A DNA stretch of 64,000 nucleotides from an uncultured Aquimarina sp. (lineage in GTDB: Bacteria; Bacteroidota; Bacteroidia; Flavobacteriales; Flavobacteriaceae): NCBI GenBank assembly GCA_947496355.1, contig CANMCO010000002.1, forward strand, positions 248,001 to 312,000, given 5' to 3'. Numbering within the stretch: the first letter of the stretch is position 1; the number at the start of each line of letters is the position of its first letter. The notes under the pieces were generated by a model. That model ran no database searches. It worked only from the letters and a program-made list of their open reading frames with translations, and was not told where the DNA came from. The translations under genes were made by a program, and so were the position numbers. Shown here in pieces: positions 8,054-16,664 of the stretch.

Positions 8054-9496
8054 ATGAGAATTAAAATCTTAACTTTATTTATTGCAGTTTTTGGAGTTTT
8101 GGGGACTCAGGCGCAAGAAAAGAAATGGACATTGCGCGAATGCGTAGAACATGCTTTAGAGAATAATATCACCATTAAGCAATCTGCTCTGGATATTGAG
8201 GCTGCAGATATTGGGAAATCTGATGCAATAGGGAACTTTTTACCTACATTAAATGCTTCTGGTTCTAATTTTTGGAGTTCGGGATTAAGTCCAGATCCAA
8301 TTACAGGTACAAATAGAACATTAACTTTCCGAAGTTCTTCGTATCGTATAGATGTTGGCGTAACTTTATTTAATGGACTTAGAAATATAAGACAGTTTCA
8401 AAGAGCAAAACTTAATCAACTATTAAGTCAATATAATCTGGGTAAATCCAAAGATGATATTGCATTATTCGTTGCGAACAGTTATTTACAGGTGTTATTG
8501 AACAGAGAATCCCTGAAAGTAATAGAGAAGCAACATGAGATTACTTTAGAACAACTAACAAGAACCAAAGATCTTGTTGATGCTGGTGTTTTGCCTCAAG
8601 GAGACCTCCTTGAGATAGAAGCGACCTCTGCCGATGAATTAACACGAATAGTACAAGCAGAAAATGCAGTACAAATATCTTTAATAGGATTAGCACAAAC
8701 ATTGCTAATCAAAAATTACGAGGAATTTGATATTGCAGAGCAGGAATATTTGGTTCCCGGAGCAGAAATGTTAAGTCAACCAATAGATCAGGTAATTGCC
8801 AAAGCAAGAGAGGCTAGGTACGAAGTGCAAATTGCTGAGCAAAATAAGTTGATAGCAGAAAAAGATTTACAAATATCAAGAGGAGCTTATTATCCTACAT
8901 TATCAGGAGGGTTCAATTATAATACCAGAGAGTCAGGTGCAAGTGCATTTGTTCCAGGAAGTATAGATCCTGATAACCCTACACGTCCAATAGGTTTTGT
9001 AGAAGGAACAAATGAAGTAGTTGTAACCCCTAGATTTCTTAATGATCAAGAGATTAGTCCAGATTCTTTTGTAAAACAATTATATACTAATGATGGGATA
9101 TCCTATGGGCTTTCTGTTTCTGTTCCTGTTTTTAACGGTTTTTCTGCTAAGAATAATGTTAAAAGAAGCAAGATTAATGTTGAAAGAGCCGAGTTTCAGT
9201 TAGAACAAGCAGAATTAGATTTAGATAGTAATGTGTATCAGGCGTATTTAGATGCCAAAGGAGCAGCAGAAGCATATGAAGCAGCTTTGGTATCTGTTAA
9301 AGCTCAAGAAAGAGCATATGAATATGCCAAAGATCGTTATGATGTGGGGCTTACAAATGCATTTGATTTTAGTCAATCAAAGTTTAGATTAGAAAATGCC
9401 CAGAGTCAAGAAGTTCAAAATAAATTTGATTATATATTTAAGCTAAAAGTGTTAGAACTTTATTTCGGAATAAAGATCGCAGACATAAAATTATAA
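8054..9496 (+). CDS. TolC-family outer-membrane efflux protein
   Basis: A 480-residue outer-membrane channel. The ATG at 8054 is chosen because it begins a signal peptide (MRIKILTLFIAVFGVLGTQA) and lies downstream of the hairpin at 7963-8007. The TolC duplication is visible: two helical repeats opening with WTLRECVEHALENNITIKQ and, about 220 residues later, AKAREARYEVQIAEQ. Strand segments include DVGVTLFNGLRN and SVSVPVFNGFSAK. It provides the outer exit for the MacB-type pump and adaptors on either side. Confidence 0.93.
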   Translation: MRIKILTLFIAVFGVLGTQAQEKKWTLRECVEHALENNITIKQSALDIEAADIGKSDAIGNFLPTLNASGSNFWSSGLSPDPITGTNRTLTFRSSSYRIDVGVTLFNGLRNIRQFQRAKLNQLLSQYNLGKSKDDIALFVANSYLQVLLNRESLKVIEKQHEITLEQLTRTKDLVDAGVLPQGDLLEIEATSADELTRIVQAENAVQISLIGLAQTLLIKNYEEFDIAEQEYLVPGAEMLSQPIDQVIAKAREARYEVQIAEQNKLIAEKDLQISRGAYYPTLSGGFNYNTRESGASAFVPGSIDPDNPTRPIGFVEGTNEVVVTPRFLNDQEISPDSFVKQLYTNDGISYGLSVSVPVFNGFSAKNNVKRSKINVERAEFQLEQAELDLDSNVYQAYLDAKGAAEAYEAALVSVKAQERAYEYAKDRYDVGLTNAFDFSQSKFRLENAQSQEVQNKFDYIFKLKVLELYFGIKIADIKL

Positions 9497-9575
9497 ATAA
9501 GTAGCCTTTCTGTTTTTTTGGCTATTATCAAAAAGATTGTAATTTCATATTACAGAATTAATGTTTAGGTAAGTC

Positions 9576-10850
9576 ATGAATAGAAAAACACTACTTTTTA
9601 TTTTAGGAATAGTATTACTCTTAATCGTAACGCTTGTTTATGGTAAAAAAGCAGGATGGTTTGGTAAAGATGGAAACTATAAAGAAGTTTCAATAACACA
9701 GATCGAAAAGATTGATATCATTGAAACGGTTTCTGCAACGGGTAAAATCCAACCAGAAGTAGAAGTAAAACTATCTTCAGAGGTTTCCGGAGAAATTATT
9801 TCGTTACCTATAAAAGAAGGGCAACAAGTACAAAAAGGAGATCTCCTGGTACGTATAAACCCTGATATAATTCAGTCTGGATTAAATAGATCACAAGCTG
9901 CACTACAAAATGTAAGGGCAGGACTGCAACAAGCAGAAGCAAGCCTGAAAGAAGCAAAGTTAAACTACGACCGTAATAAAGGATTGTTTGAGAAAGGTGT
10001 AATTTCTAAAGCAGAATGGGATGGAGCTGTATCTGCATATGAAGTGGCTGAAGCGGCAAAACAATCTGCTTTCTATAGCGTAAGAAGTGCTCAAGCTACA
10101 GTAAATGAGGCCAAGGATAACCTAAGTAGGACTACAATTTATGCCCCTATGAGTGGTACAGTTTCTAAATTATCTGTAGAGTTGGGTGAACGTGTTGTTG
10201 GGACACAACAAATGGCAGGTACAGAGATTGTACGTGTAGCCAATCTTAACAATATGGAAGTAGAAGTTGATGTAAACGAGAATGATATTGTTAAAGTCTC
10301 TATAGGAGATTCTACAATAGTCGAAGTTGATGCATATCTCAAAAAAGAGTTCAAAGGTCTGGTTACAGAAATAGCAAATTCTGCAGAGAGCGCTGTGAGT
10401 GCAGATCAAGTGACTAACTTTAAAGTCAAAGTACGTATTGTTGAAGAATCATACAAGGATTTGATAGAAGGAAGGCCAGAAAGTTACTCTCCGTTTCGTC
10501 CGGGAATGACTGCTACAGTTGATGTTATTACTGATAAAAGAGAAAAAGTAATAGGTGTACCAATCAGTGCTATCGTAATAAAAAATGACACTTCAGATGT
10601 ACGTAAAATTAATGTGAAGGATAAATTGGCAAATTCGGACAAAAAATTTGAGTGTGTGTTCATTAAAGATGGTGAGACGGCGAAATTACGAGTTATTGAA
10701 ACAGGAATCCAGGACGATAGTAATATCGAAATAACAAAAGGCCTAGAGGTTGGTGATGAGGTAATTACAGGGCCTTATAATGTAGTTACCAAGACACTTA
10801 AAACTGGTGATAAAGTAATGTCAGAAACAGAAAAAGAGTCTGATAAATAA
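9576..10850 (+). CDS. Periplasmic adaptor subunit (HlyD/MacA family, second)
   Basis: A 424-residue adaptor with N-terminal anchor (about 5-23). Lipoyl half-motifs are SSEVSGEIISLPIKEGQ and YAPMSGTVSKLSVELGE, with a long helical hairpin between them (about 105-180). A C-terminal barrel ends GLEVGDEVITGPYNVVTK. It resembles the adaptor at 6819 in architecture only, so the locus carries two non-identical adaptors around one TolC. They may form a mixed assembly or serve different permeases. Confidence 0.92.
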   Translation: MNRKTLLFILGIVLLLIVTLVYGKKAGWFGKDGNYKEVSITQIEKIDIIETVSATGKIQPEVEVKLSSEVSGEIISLPIKEGQQVQKGDLLVRINPDIIQSGLNRSQAALQNVRAGLQQAEASLKEAKLNYDRNKGLFEKGVISKAEWDGAVSAYEVAEAAKQSAFYSVRSAQATVNEAKDNLSRTTIYAPMSGTVSKLSVELGERVVGTQQMAGTEIVRVANLNNMEVEVDVNENDIVKVSIGDSTIVEVDAYLKKEFKGLVTEIANSAESAVSADQVTNFKVKVRIVEESYKDLIEGRPESYSPFRPGMTATVDVITDKREKVIGVPISAIVIKNDTSDVRKINVKDKLANSDKKFECVFIKDGETAKLRVIETGIQDDSNIEITKGLEVGDEVITGPYNVVTKTLKTGDKVMSETEKESDK

Positions 10851-10866
10851 TTTACCTATTTTAGGT

Positions 10867-10874
10867 TATCTTTG
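10867..10874 (+). promoter_or_regulatory. tsaB: Probable -7 element of the tsaB promoter
   Basis: TATCTTTG fits the Bacteroidota -7 consensus TAnnTTTG and ends 16 bp before the tsaB ATG. No good -33 TTTG is seen upstream. Confidence 0.5.
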
Positions 10875-10890
10875 CCTAAATTTTTGATAA

Positions 10891-11556
10891 ATGGCCTATA
10901 TTCTTTGTATTGAAACTTCAACAACAAATTGTTCTGTTGCTTTAGCTCAGGATGATAAAGTGATGGTCTTAGAGGAAGATTACGATACAAAATATTCTCA
11001 TGCAGAGCGATTACATAATTTTATAGATAAAGCTGTAAAAAAAGCAGGATTGTCTTTGCAAGACCTTTCGGCAGTCGCAGTAAGTAAGGGTCCAGGATCA
11101 TATACTGGATTAAGAATAGGCGTGTCTGCTGCCAAAGGACTATGTTATGCACTAGATATACCATTAATTTCTGTGCCTACGCTAAATTCACTTGCTTTGC
11201 AAATAACGGAATCTAAGGAGAATAATTATATAATTCCTATGATCGATGCCCGAAGAATGGAAGTGTATTCTGCTGTTTTTTCTAGTTCCTACAAGGAAAT
11301 AAGAGAAACCAAAGCCGAGATTTTAGATGAAACTTCATTTTTTGATCTTTTACAAAAAGGCAAAGTATATTTTATAGGTAATGGAGTCGCAAAGTTTTCT
11401 GAAATTTGTAAAAATAATAACGCAATTTTTATCCAAAATAAATTGCCATCTGCAAATGAGATGGCAATACTTAGCTTTTCTAAGTTCGTAAAAAAGGATT
11501 TCGAAGATGTTAGTTATTTTGAACCCTATTACTTAAAAGATTTTGTGACTGGTTAG
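10891..11556 (+). CDS. tsaB: tRNA t6A37 biosynthesis protein TsaB
   Basis: A 221-residue inactive ASKHA-fold partner of TsaD in synthesis of threonylcarbamoyl-adenosine at tRNA position 37. Family marks are the start ILCIETSTTNCSVAL, KGPGSYTGLRIGVSAAKGL in the first half, and the tail YFEPYYLKDFV common to flavobacterial TsaB. Its last 15 or so codons lie opposite the 3' end of a decayed minus-strand gene (11510-11876). The tail is canonical for TsaB, so tsaB itself looks intact. Confidence 0.95.
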   Translation: MAYILCIETSTTNCSVALAQDDKVMVLEEDYDTKYSHAERLHNFIDKAVKKAGLSLQDLSAVAVSKGPGSYTGLRIGVSAAKGLCYALDIPLISVPTLNSLALQITESKENNYIIPMIDARRMEVYSAVFSSSYKEIRETKAEILDETSFFDLLQKGKVYFIGNGVAKFSEICKNNNAIFIQNKLPSANEMAILSFSKFVKKDFEDVSYFEPYYLKDFVTG

Positions 11557-11876
11557 TGTCCATGTTTTTTAGTGCTTTATATCTAGTTCCTAATCTTACC
11601 AAATCTTCTTTTTTTTAAATGAATCTTTTCTTTTTTGATATATTTTTTATTTCTTCTTCTTCTTCTTTGTCAGAAAATGTTGATAATATACCTTTTTTAC
11701 TCATTGGGCGCTCTAAAATTTCTCAACCTTCTTTCAGGTAAAATTTGGTTTTTTCCTGTAGCGACACTACCCGTCATAGGATCCAGCTCTTTAGGTTCGG
11801 TAATATCGAGAATATATTTTTTATACACCCGGTACATGTCGTATAATTCTTCAAGAATATAGTATCCGTGATTATA
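11510..11876 (-). pseudogene. Decayed paralog of the 11995-12699 secreted protein
   Basis: The minus strand carries a broken copy of the C-terminal half of the neighbouring gene. One frame reads GYYILEELYDMYRVYKKY, against GYYVLVELNDKYRIYKRF in the intact protein. After a frameshift the next pieces read PMSKKGILSTFSDKEEEE (intact: PMNKKDMLAAFSDKENE) and KKEDLVRLGTRYKALKN (intact: KKEEDLIRLVARYNALKS). At least two stop codons and one frameshift interrupt it. The 5' half is missing or unrecognisable. The end, reading SQNLLSNRVQNN before a stop, runs antisense into the last codons of tsaB. Confidence 0.85.
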
Positions 11877-11921
11877 GCATATGTTGCAAAAGTTTTAATT
11901 GCTTTCTATATTTTGTTGCAT

Positions 11922-11951
11922 AAAAAAACCACCTGCAAGGTGGTTTTTATA
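11922..11951 (-). terminator. Terminator of the intact secreted-protein gene
   Basis: On the minus strand AAAAACCACC / GGTGGTTTTT with a short loop and T-run, between the stop of the intact gene (11995) and the fossil copy. Confidence 0.75.
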
Positions 11952-11994
11952 AATTATGATAGTTAAGTTAAACTATTTATTATACCTATTTCTA

Positions 11995-12699
11995 TTAGTT
12001 ACGACCTCCACGGCTACTGCTTAAAAGGCTTTGCGAGGGACTGTTATCAGAACTTTTAAGAGCATTATATCGTGCTACAAGTCTAATTAAATCTTCTTCT
12101 TTTTTCAAACGAATTTTCTCACTTTTAACATATTCTTTTAGCTCATTTTCCTTATCACTAAATGCTGCAAGCATATCTTTTTTGTTCATAGGTAGCTCCA
12201 TAACCATTCCTGCCTCTTCAAGATAGTATGTTGTAAGCATTCTAAGCTCTCCAGGTTCAGAAATTTGAGTTAATGTGTTTTTTGATGGTTCTTTTATATC
12301 AAGAGTAAACCTTTTATAAATTCGATACTTATCATTTAACTCTACTAAAACATAGTATCCATCCCTCTTAAGTCCTCTTTGATTTTTGAAATCGCAATAG
12401 TAAAAATAATCTCCATCAATTCTGGCATGAACCGTTGGGCTTTTCTGAATTTCATATAATTTTGAACCTTGACTGTGCTCTAAAGCATCTGTAAAAATAT
12501 TGTACTTTAATTTAACGTCAAAAGTTCCCGTTTTTTCATCAATGACACTTGATTCTTTATATCGGGCTTTTAAATATAACGATCCATCATACTCATCAAA
12601 AGTACTAACTCTTTCAACAGATTTTAGTAAAACTCTGGGCAATTGAGCGAATAAGGAAGGAGAACCTATTAAAAATAATAAAAGTAGTATTTTTCTCAT
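11995..12699 (-). CDS. Secreted protein of unknown function
   Basis: A 234-residue protein with an N-terminal signal peptide (about 1-18, ending LFA). The middle is rich in beta strands (YKESSVIDEKTGTFDVKLKY, DGDYFYYCDFKNQRG), and the C-terminal half is highly charged and helical (about 170-215), with a final Ser/Gly-rich tail ending SRGGRN. I do not recognise a named family. A decayed paralog lies just downstream. The 5' region holds a palindrome (12863-12879) shared with two other secreted-protein genes in this window. Reading its last codons backwards gives GYCLKGFA, echoing the TsaB tail PYYLKDFV, as if the duplicated unit had included the tsaB 3' end. Confidence 0.75.
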   Translation of the reverse strand: MRKILLLLFLIGSPSLFAQLPRVLLKSVERVSTFDEYDGSLYLKARYKESSVIDEKTGTFDVKLKYNIFTDALEHSQGSKLYEIQKSPTVHARIDGDYFYYCDFKNQRGLKRDGYYVLVELNDKYRIYKRFTLDIKEPSKNTLTQISEPGELRMLTTYYLEEAGMVMELPMNKKDMLAAFSDKENELKEYVKSEKIRLKKEEDLIRLVARYNALKSSDNSPSQSLLSSSRGGRN

Positions 12700-12998
12700 G
12701 TTTCTATCGATTTAGGTGAGGTAAAGTTAAATAAACATCGGTTTAAATACAATGAAATGAGAATTTTACGGTTATTTTTGCTAATTCTTCAACATAATTA
12801 CACGAACCTTTTAGTTATTGCGAATAAAAATAGCTTTTTAACATAAAATCCACATAATTTTATTGCGGTAAAACCGTAATTTTTGTAAGATTACACTTAC
12901 TCAAACGTTGTAATAGGTAAGATTATCGGATTTAAAATATCCGCGAAAAGTGAATTTTAACGATATTTTTTTTGAATTATAACAACTTTTACTATAAT
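12700..12998. other. Gene-free upstream region (299 bp)
   Basis: AT-rich leader and promoter region of the minus-strand secreted-protein gene. Apart from the palindrome at 12863-12879 and one half-site I see no gene, RNA or strong terminator. The DUF255 gene ends at its right border without an obvious hairpin. Confidence 0.6.
12863..12879 (-). promoter_or_regulatory. 17-bp palindrome, copy A (candidate operator)
   Basis: TTGCGGTAAAACCGTAA has one mismatch between 7-bp arms around a 3-bp centre. It is 163 bp upstream of the start at 12699. A half-site (TTTTACGGTT) lies nearby at about 12764-12773. Copies B and C are at 39914 and 46637. Confidence 0.5.
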
Positions 12999-15107
12999 TT
13001 AATTCTCTGATTGTAATATTTTGATAGCTTCTTCAGTATTTTCTACAGGATATTTACATGCGCTGTTTACACATACATAAATCAATGTTTTATCCTGAAC
13101 AAATCGATGTTTTAATAATGGGCTATTAGAGTCAACTGTACTTCCTGCTAATAACTTGTTGGGAATGTAGATTTTGTTGAATTCACTAAGTTTGTTTACT
13201 ACTTGATCACCAACGATAACAATTTCATAAAAGTCGAAAGAAAAATTAAGCATTAAATCCAACCAATTAGAATATCCCGAAGCATAAGATGCTATTTGGG
13301 GTTTTATAGTATGTAACATCTGTTCACTTATATTTTTATATCTGGCTTCATCATAATAATGAGATAATAGAAATAAGTTTTTTCCCATTATAGAATTAGA
13401 TGCGGGAATTACATTGTCACTTGATTCAATGGTACGAGAAATAAGTTTTGGATCCTGATCAGAAGTGAAATAGAATATGTTTTTTTCTTCATCAAAAAAA
13501 TGATCCAGAGTGTATTCTGTTATTTGTTTTGATAAATCTAGCCATTCATTATTAAATGTATTTTGATAAAGAATTATGAATGCCTCAATAACCGTTGCAT
13601 AATCCTCAAGATAACCATTTATAGTACTCTTACTATTTTTATAACTATGAAATAATGAGAAATCAGTTTCAAGTTGTTTAGTCTTTATAAAGTTTCCATT
13701 TTTAATTGCCGAATCTAAAAAAGTCTTATCCCCAAAAACTCGATAGGCATCCAAATAAGCTTTAAGCATTAACGCATTCCATGAAGTCAGTGTTTTATCA
13801 TCTAATCTTGGTCTGGATCGTTTTTCACGCTGGAGAAGTAATTCTTTTTTCCAGAAGGCAATCTTGTTAGTTAACTCAGCATAACTAATATTATTTTTTT
13901 CATAAAACTCTACATCACTGTGTTTTCTAATTAAAACATAGTTTTCTTTTTCCCAAAAACCATAGGAATTAATATTATAATAATCTGAAAAGAGGTCATA
14001 ATCCTGACCCAGAAGTTTTTTAAGTTCTTCTTTTGTCCATACATAATAAGCTCCTTCTTCTAATTCCTCATTCTTGGTAGTGCTGTCAGCATCTAAAGAT
14101 GAATAAAATGCACCTTCATTATTTGTAAGTTCTCTAGAGACAAAATTTAGTGTTTCGTATACCACATCCTTGTACCAAGGGTCTTTTGTGATCAGGTATG
14201 CGTCAGAATATAAGCTTACCAATTGAGCATTGTCATAAAGCATTTTTTCAAAATGGGGTACGTGCCATTTTCCATCTGTAGAATATCTTGAGAATCCACC
14301 ACCAATATGATCATATACTCCGCCATAAGATATTTGGGTTAATGTGTTTTTTACGTAGTCTAAAAGCGCTTTATCTTTGGATTGATGAGCATATCTGAGT
14401 AGGAATTGATAATTATTGGGCATCATAAATTTTGGAACTCGTTTTGTTCCTCCTTTCTGATAGTCAAAATGTTGGCTCCATTCTTTTACTGCTGAAGCGA
14501 TAAATTCTTTGTCAAAGCTTACCTTGTCTGGATTTACTTCAATAATATCAATTGCCTTAATTCCTTCTTCAAGTTTGTTGGCATATTCCAATAATTTTTC
14601 AGGTTGTTTTTCGTATAAATTAGCAATTTGTTTTAGTGCATCCACCCAATTTCCTTTTGGGAAGTATGTTCCTCCCCAAATAGGTCTTCCATCTGGCAAT
14701 ACGACTACATTAAGAGGCCAGCCACCACTTCCTGTCATTAGCTGTATGGCATTCATATATACTTGGTCTATGTCTGGTCGTTCTTCTCTGTCTACTTTTA
14801 TGTTGATATAATTGGTATTCATGATTTCAGCAACTTTGGGGTCTTCGAAACTCTCATGTTCCATAACATGACACCAATGACAAGCAGCATATCCTATACT
14901 AATAATAATAAGTTTGTTTTCTTTCTTGGCCTGATCTAGAGCTTTTTCCCCCCAAGGTACCCAATTTACCGGGTTATGGGCATGCTGTAGTAAATAAGGG
15001 CTGGTTTCATGAATTAGTTCATTAGTATATGTGTGTTCCATTGGTGGTTGATTTTGACTCGTACAAGAAGAAGTAATAATTAATATGACTATGAACCAAT
15101 ATTTCAC
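12999..15107 (-). CDS. DUF255 thioredoxin-domain lipoprotein (YyaL/SPATA20 type)
   Basis: A 702-residue protein: lipoprotein signal with a lipobox-like end (IITSSC, C15), a thioredoxin-like DUF255 domain (about 25-190), and a long (alpha/alpha) barrel resembling glycosidase or N-acylglucosamine epimerase folds. Signature parts are [19 protein letters not shown], the CxxC C76-H-W-C79, [11 protein letters not shown] and [16 protein letters not shown]. The family is widespread but its substrate is unknown; a redox-dependent role is assumed. The lipobox suggests envelope attachment here, although many relatives are cytosolic. Confidence 0.9.
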   Translation of the reverse strand: MKYWFIVILIITSSCTSQNQPPMEHTYTNELIHETSPYLLQHAHNPVNWVPWGEKALDQAKKENKLIIISIGYAACHWCHVMEHESFEDPKVAEIMNTNYINIKVDREERPDIDQVYMNAIQLMTGSGGWPLNVVVLPDGRPIWGGTYFPKGNWVDALKQIANLYEKQPEKLLEYANKLEEGIKAIDIIEVNPDKVSFDKEFIASAVKEWSQHFDYQKGGTKRVPKFMMPNNYQFLLRYAHQSKDKALLDYVKNTLTQISYGGVYDHIGGGFSRYSTDGKWHVPHFEKMLYDNAQLVSLYSDAYLITKDPWYKDVVYETLNFVSRELTNNEGAFYSSLDADSTTKNEELEEGAYYVWTKEELKKLLGQDYDLFSDYYNINSYGFWEKENYVLIRKHSDVEFYEKNNISYAELTNKIAFWKKELLLQREKRSRPRLDDKTLTSWNALMLKAYLDAYRVFGDKTFLDSAIKNGNFIKTKQLETDFSLFHSYKNSKSTINGYLEDYATVIEAFIILYQNTFNNEWLDLSKQITEYTLDHFFDEEKNIFYFTSDQDPKLISRTIESSDNVIPASNSIMGKNLFLLSHYYDEARYKNISEQMLHTIKPQIASYASGYSNWLDLMLNFSFDFYEIVIVGDQVVNKLSEFNKIYIPNKLLAGSTVDSNSPLLKHRFVQDKTLIYVCVNSACKYPVENTEEAIKILQSEN

Positions 15108-15139
15108 TTTATTGAGTTTTAATATTATCTAAAAATATA

Positions 15140-15171
15140 AAAAGCATCTTAATTTACTTAAGATGCTTTTA
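15140..15171 (-). terminator. Terminator of the dodecin gene
   Basis: Perfect 13-bp arms AAAAGCATCTTAA / TTAAGATGCTTTT around a 5-nt loop, just past the dodecin stop. Confidence 0.8.
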
Positions 15172-15190
15172 AATAGATGTAATAATTTTT

Positions 15191-15391
15191 TTAATCGATC
15201 TGAAAAGAAATTTTAAGGTTTACCCTAAATTCGGCCACCTCATTATCTTTAACTGTAACTTTTTGATCTGATACCCAGGCAGACTTAATGTTTTTAACAG
15301 TTTTTCCAGCTTGTTTTATGCCTTTCTTAGTAGCATCATCCCAGCCTTTTTCAGAACTTGCTATTACTTCAATAGTTTTAATAATTGCCAT
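15191..15391 (-). CDS. Dodecin flavin-storage protein
   Basis: A 66-residue protein with the dodecin fold: strand IIKTIEVIASSEKGWDDA, one helix, then strands around IKSAWVSDQKVTVKDNEV and AEFRVNLKISF. W39 in SAWV is the expected flavin-stacking tryptophan. Dodecins assemble as hollow dodecamers that sequester riboflavin or FMN and limit photochemical damage. It is monocistronic, with a strong terminator immediately downstream. Confidence 0.93.
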   Translation of the reverse strand: MAIIKTIEVIASSEKGWDDATKKGIKQAGKTVKNIKSAWVSDQKVTVKDNEVAEFRVNLKISFQID

Positions 15392-15515
15392 TTTGTGATT
15401 TTTTAAGTTAAAATTTAAAAGAATCTCTAAGATACGAGATACTTCAGTCTTTTTGAAATAAAAACGGCTAATATTTTAACACTTTTTTCGGTGTAATTAA
15501 CTTTTTTTCGTTGAA

Positions 15516-16421
15516 CTACCCATTAATGGCTTCTACAGTTGCTACTTTATCTTTTAGCATCTCTTTTAACATATTTTCAATACCATTTTTTAAAGTAAAA
15601 GTAGAAGAAGGACATCCACTACAGGCGCCTTGTAAAATTACCTTTACAGTTTTACTTTCTGGGTCATAAGAATCAAATAATATGTTTCCACCATCACTGG
15701 CAACCGCAGGTTTTATATATTCTTCAATGATATTTACAATATCTTTAGAAACATCATCAAGTTTCTCAAAATCATCATTGGCTTGTTTTTCTACTTCGTC
15801 TTTAACTACAGTAGCATTGGCAGATAAAACCTCTTTGCCTTGTTCAAGATAACCACGTAAGAACTCTCTTATTTCTAGGGTAATATCATTCCAATCAGCC
15901 ATGTCGTATTTGCTGATAGAAATATAGTTTTCATCTATGTATACTTCTTTTACAAAAGGAAAATGAAACAACTCTTGCACCAATGGAGCCTCTTTAGAAT
16001 CATCTATATTTTTAAATTCATGCCCTGTAGTTACCAATTTTTTATTGGCAACAAATTTTAGTACTGCTGGATTGGGAGTGCTTTCAGCATAAATAGTAAT
16101 AGGAACCTTTTTGCCTGTTTCAGATTCTATAATTATGGGCTGTCCACTGTTAAGGTAATTTTTAATCTGCTCTGCAACTTCTTCCTGTACATCTTTCCAT
16201 TCTACAATATCATATTTGTCAATTGCAACAAAATTTTGAGCGATAAATACCCTTTTTACAAAAGGTAAATAAAATAATTGTTGCGCTAAAGGTGAGTTCT
16301 TGGCCTGATCTATATTTTCAAATTCATAACTTGTATGTTGAGTCAAGAAGTAATTAGCTTCAAATTTGGTAATGCCAGGATTTGAAGTAGGCTCTATCTT
16401 TATTTCAAAATTCTTTTCCAT
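15516..16421 (-). CDS. Nfu-type Fe-S carrier with duplicated N-domain
   Basis: A 301-residue protein: two tandem Nfu N-terminal domains (about 5-90 and 108-195), an acidic linker, then a NifU C-terminal domain with the cluster-binding GACSGCPSS (C267, C270). The two N-domains share NPGITKFEANYFLT/NPAVLKFVANKKLV and LFYLPFVKRVFI/LFHFPFVKEVYI, showing an internal duplication. It probably delivers [4Fe-4S] clusters to apo-proteins. Upstream, a -7 element sits 4 bp before the ATG, so the mRNA may be leaderless, and a hairpin at 16437-16464 overlaps the promoter spacer. Confidence 0.93.
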   Translation of the reverse strand: MEKNFEIKIEPTSNPGITKFEANYFLTQHTSYEFENIDQAKNSPLAQQLFYLPFVKRVFIAQNFVAIDKYDIVEWKDVQEEVAEQIKNYLNSGQPIIIESETGKKVPITIYAESTPNPAVLKFVANKKLVTTGHEFKNIDDSKEAPLVQELFHFPFVKEVYIDENYISISKYDMADWNDITLEIREFLRGYLEQGKEVLSANATVVKDEVEKQANDDFEKLDDVSKDIVNIIEEYIKPAVASDGGNILFDSYDPESKTVKVILQGACSGCPSSTFTLKNGIENMLKEMLKDKVATVEAING

Positions 16422-16425
16422 GCGG

Positions 16426-16433
16426 CAAATTTA
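16426..16433 (-). promoter_or_regulatory. -7 element next to the Nfu start codon
   Basis: Minus-strand TAAATTTG matches TAnnTTTG and ends 4 bp before ATG. A weak TTCG stands 19 bp upstream as a possible -33. This would give an almost leaderless transcript. Confidence 0.45.
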
Positions 16434-16436
16434 CTA

Positions 16437-16464
16437 AAAAGCTACTCGATATCGAATAGCTTTA
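16437..16464. repeat. Inverted repeat overlapping the Nfu promoter
   Basis: Near-perfect palindrome centred on CGATATCG with arms AAAGCTA(C/T)T. It occupies the -33 to -7 spacer of the Nfu promoter, so it could be an operator. The T-run on the minus strand also makes it terminator-like. Confidence 0.5.
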
Positions 16465-16533
16465 TGGGATACTAACATTTTTTAACTAATTCTACTAAAA
16501 AAGGGTAAAGTCTTAGTTTCTAACAAAAATTTA

Positions 16534-16541
16534 TATCTTTG
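16534..16541 (+). promoter_or_regulatory. Probable -7 element of the PorP/SprF gene
   Basis: TATCTTTG fits TAnnTTTG, 123 bp before the ATG at 16665. No good -33 element is visible. Confidence 0.35.
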
Positions 16542-16664
16542 AGATTGTTATTTAATAATAATATATTTTAAAACTAATTAGTGAAGCCCCACAATATAAA
16601 CTGTTTTTAATAGTTTACATTAAATTCACAAATTCTATTTAGCCCCATAAAAGATAGAGCCACG

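Noticed and set aside
11635..11862. Plus-strand open frame of 75 codons after tsaB
   Set aside because: It is rich in Leu and Phe because it is antisense to the fossil gene; the minus-strand reading has clear homology to the intact neighbour.
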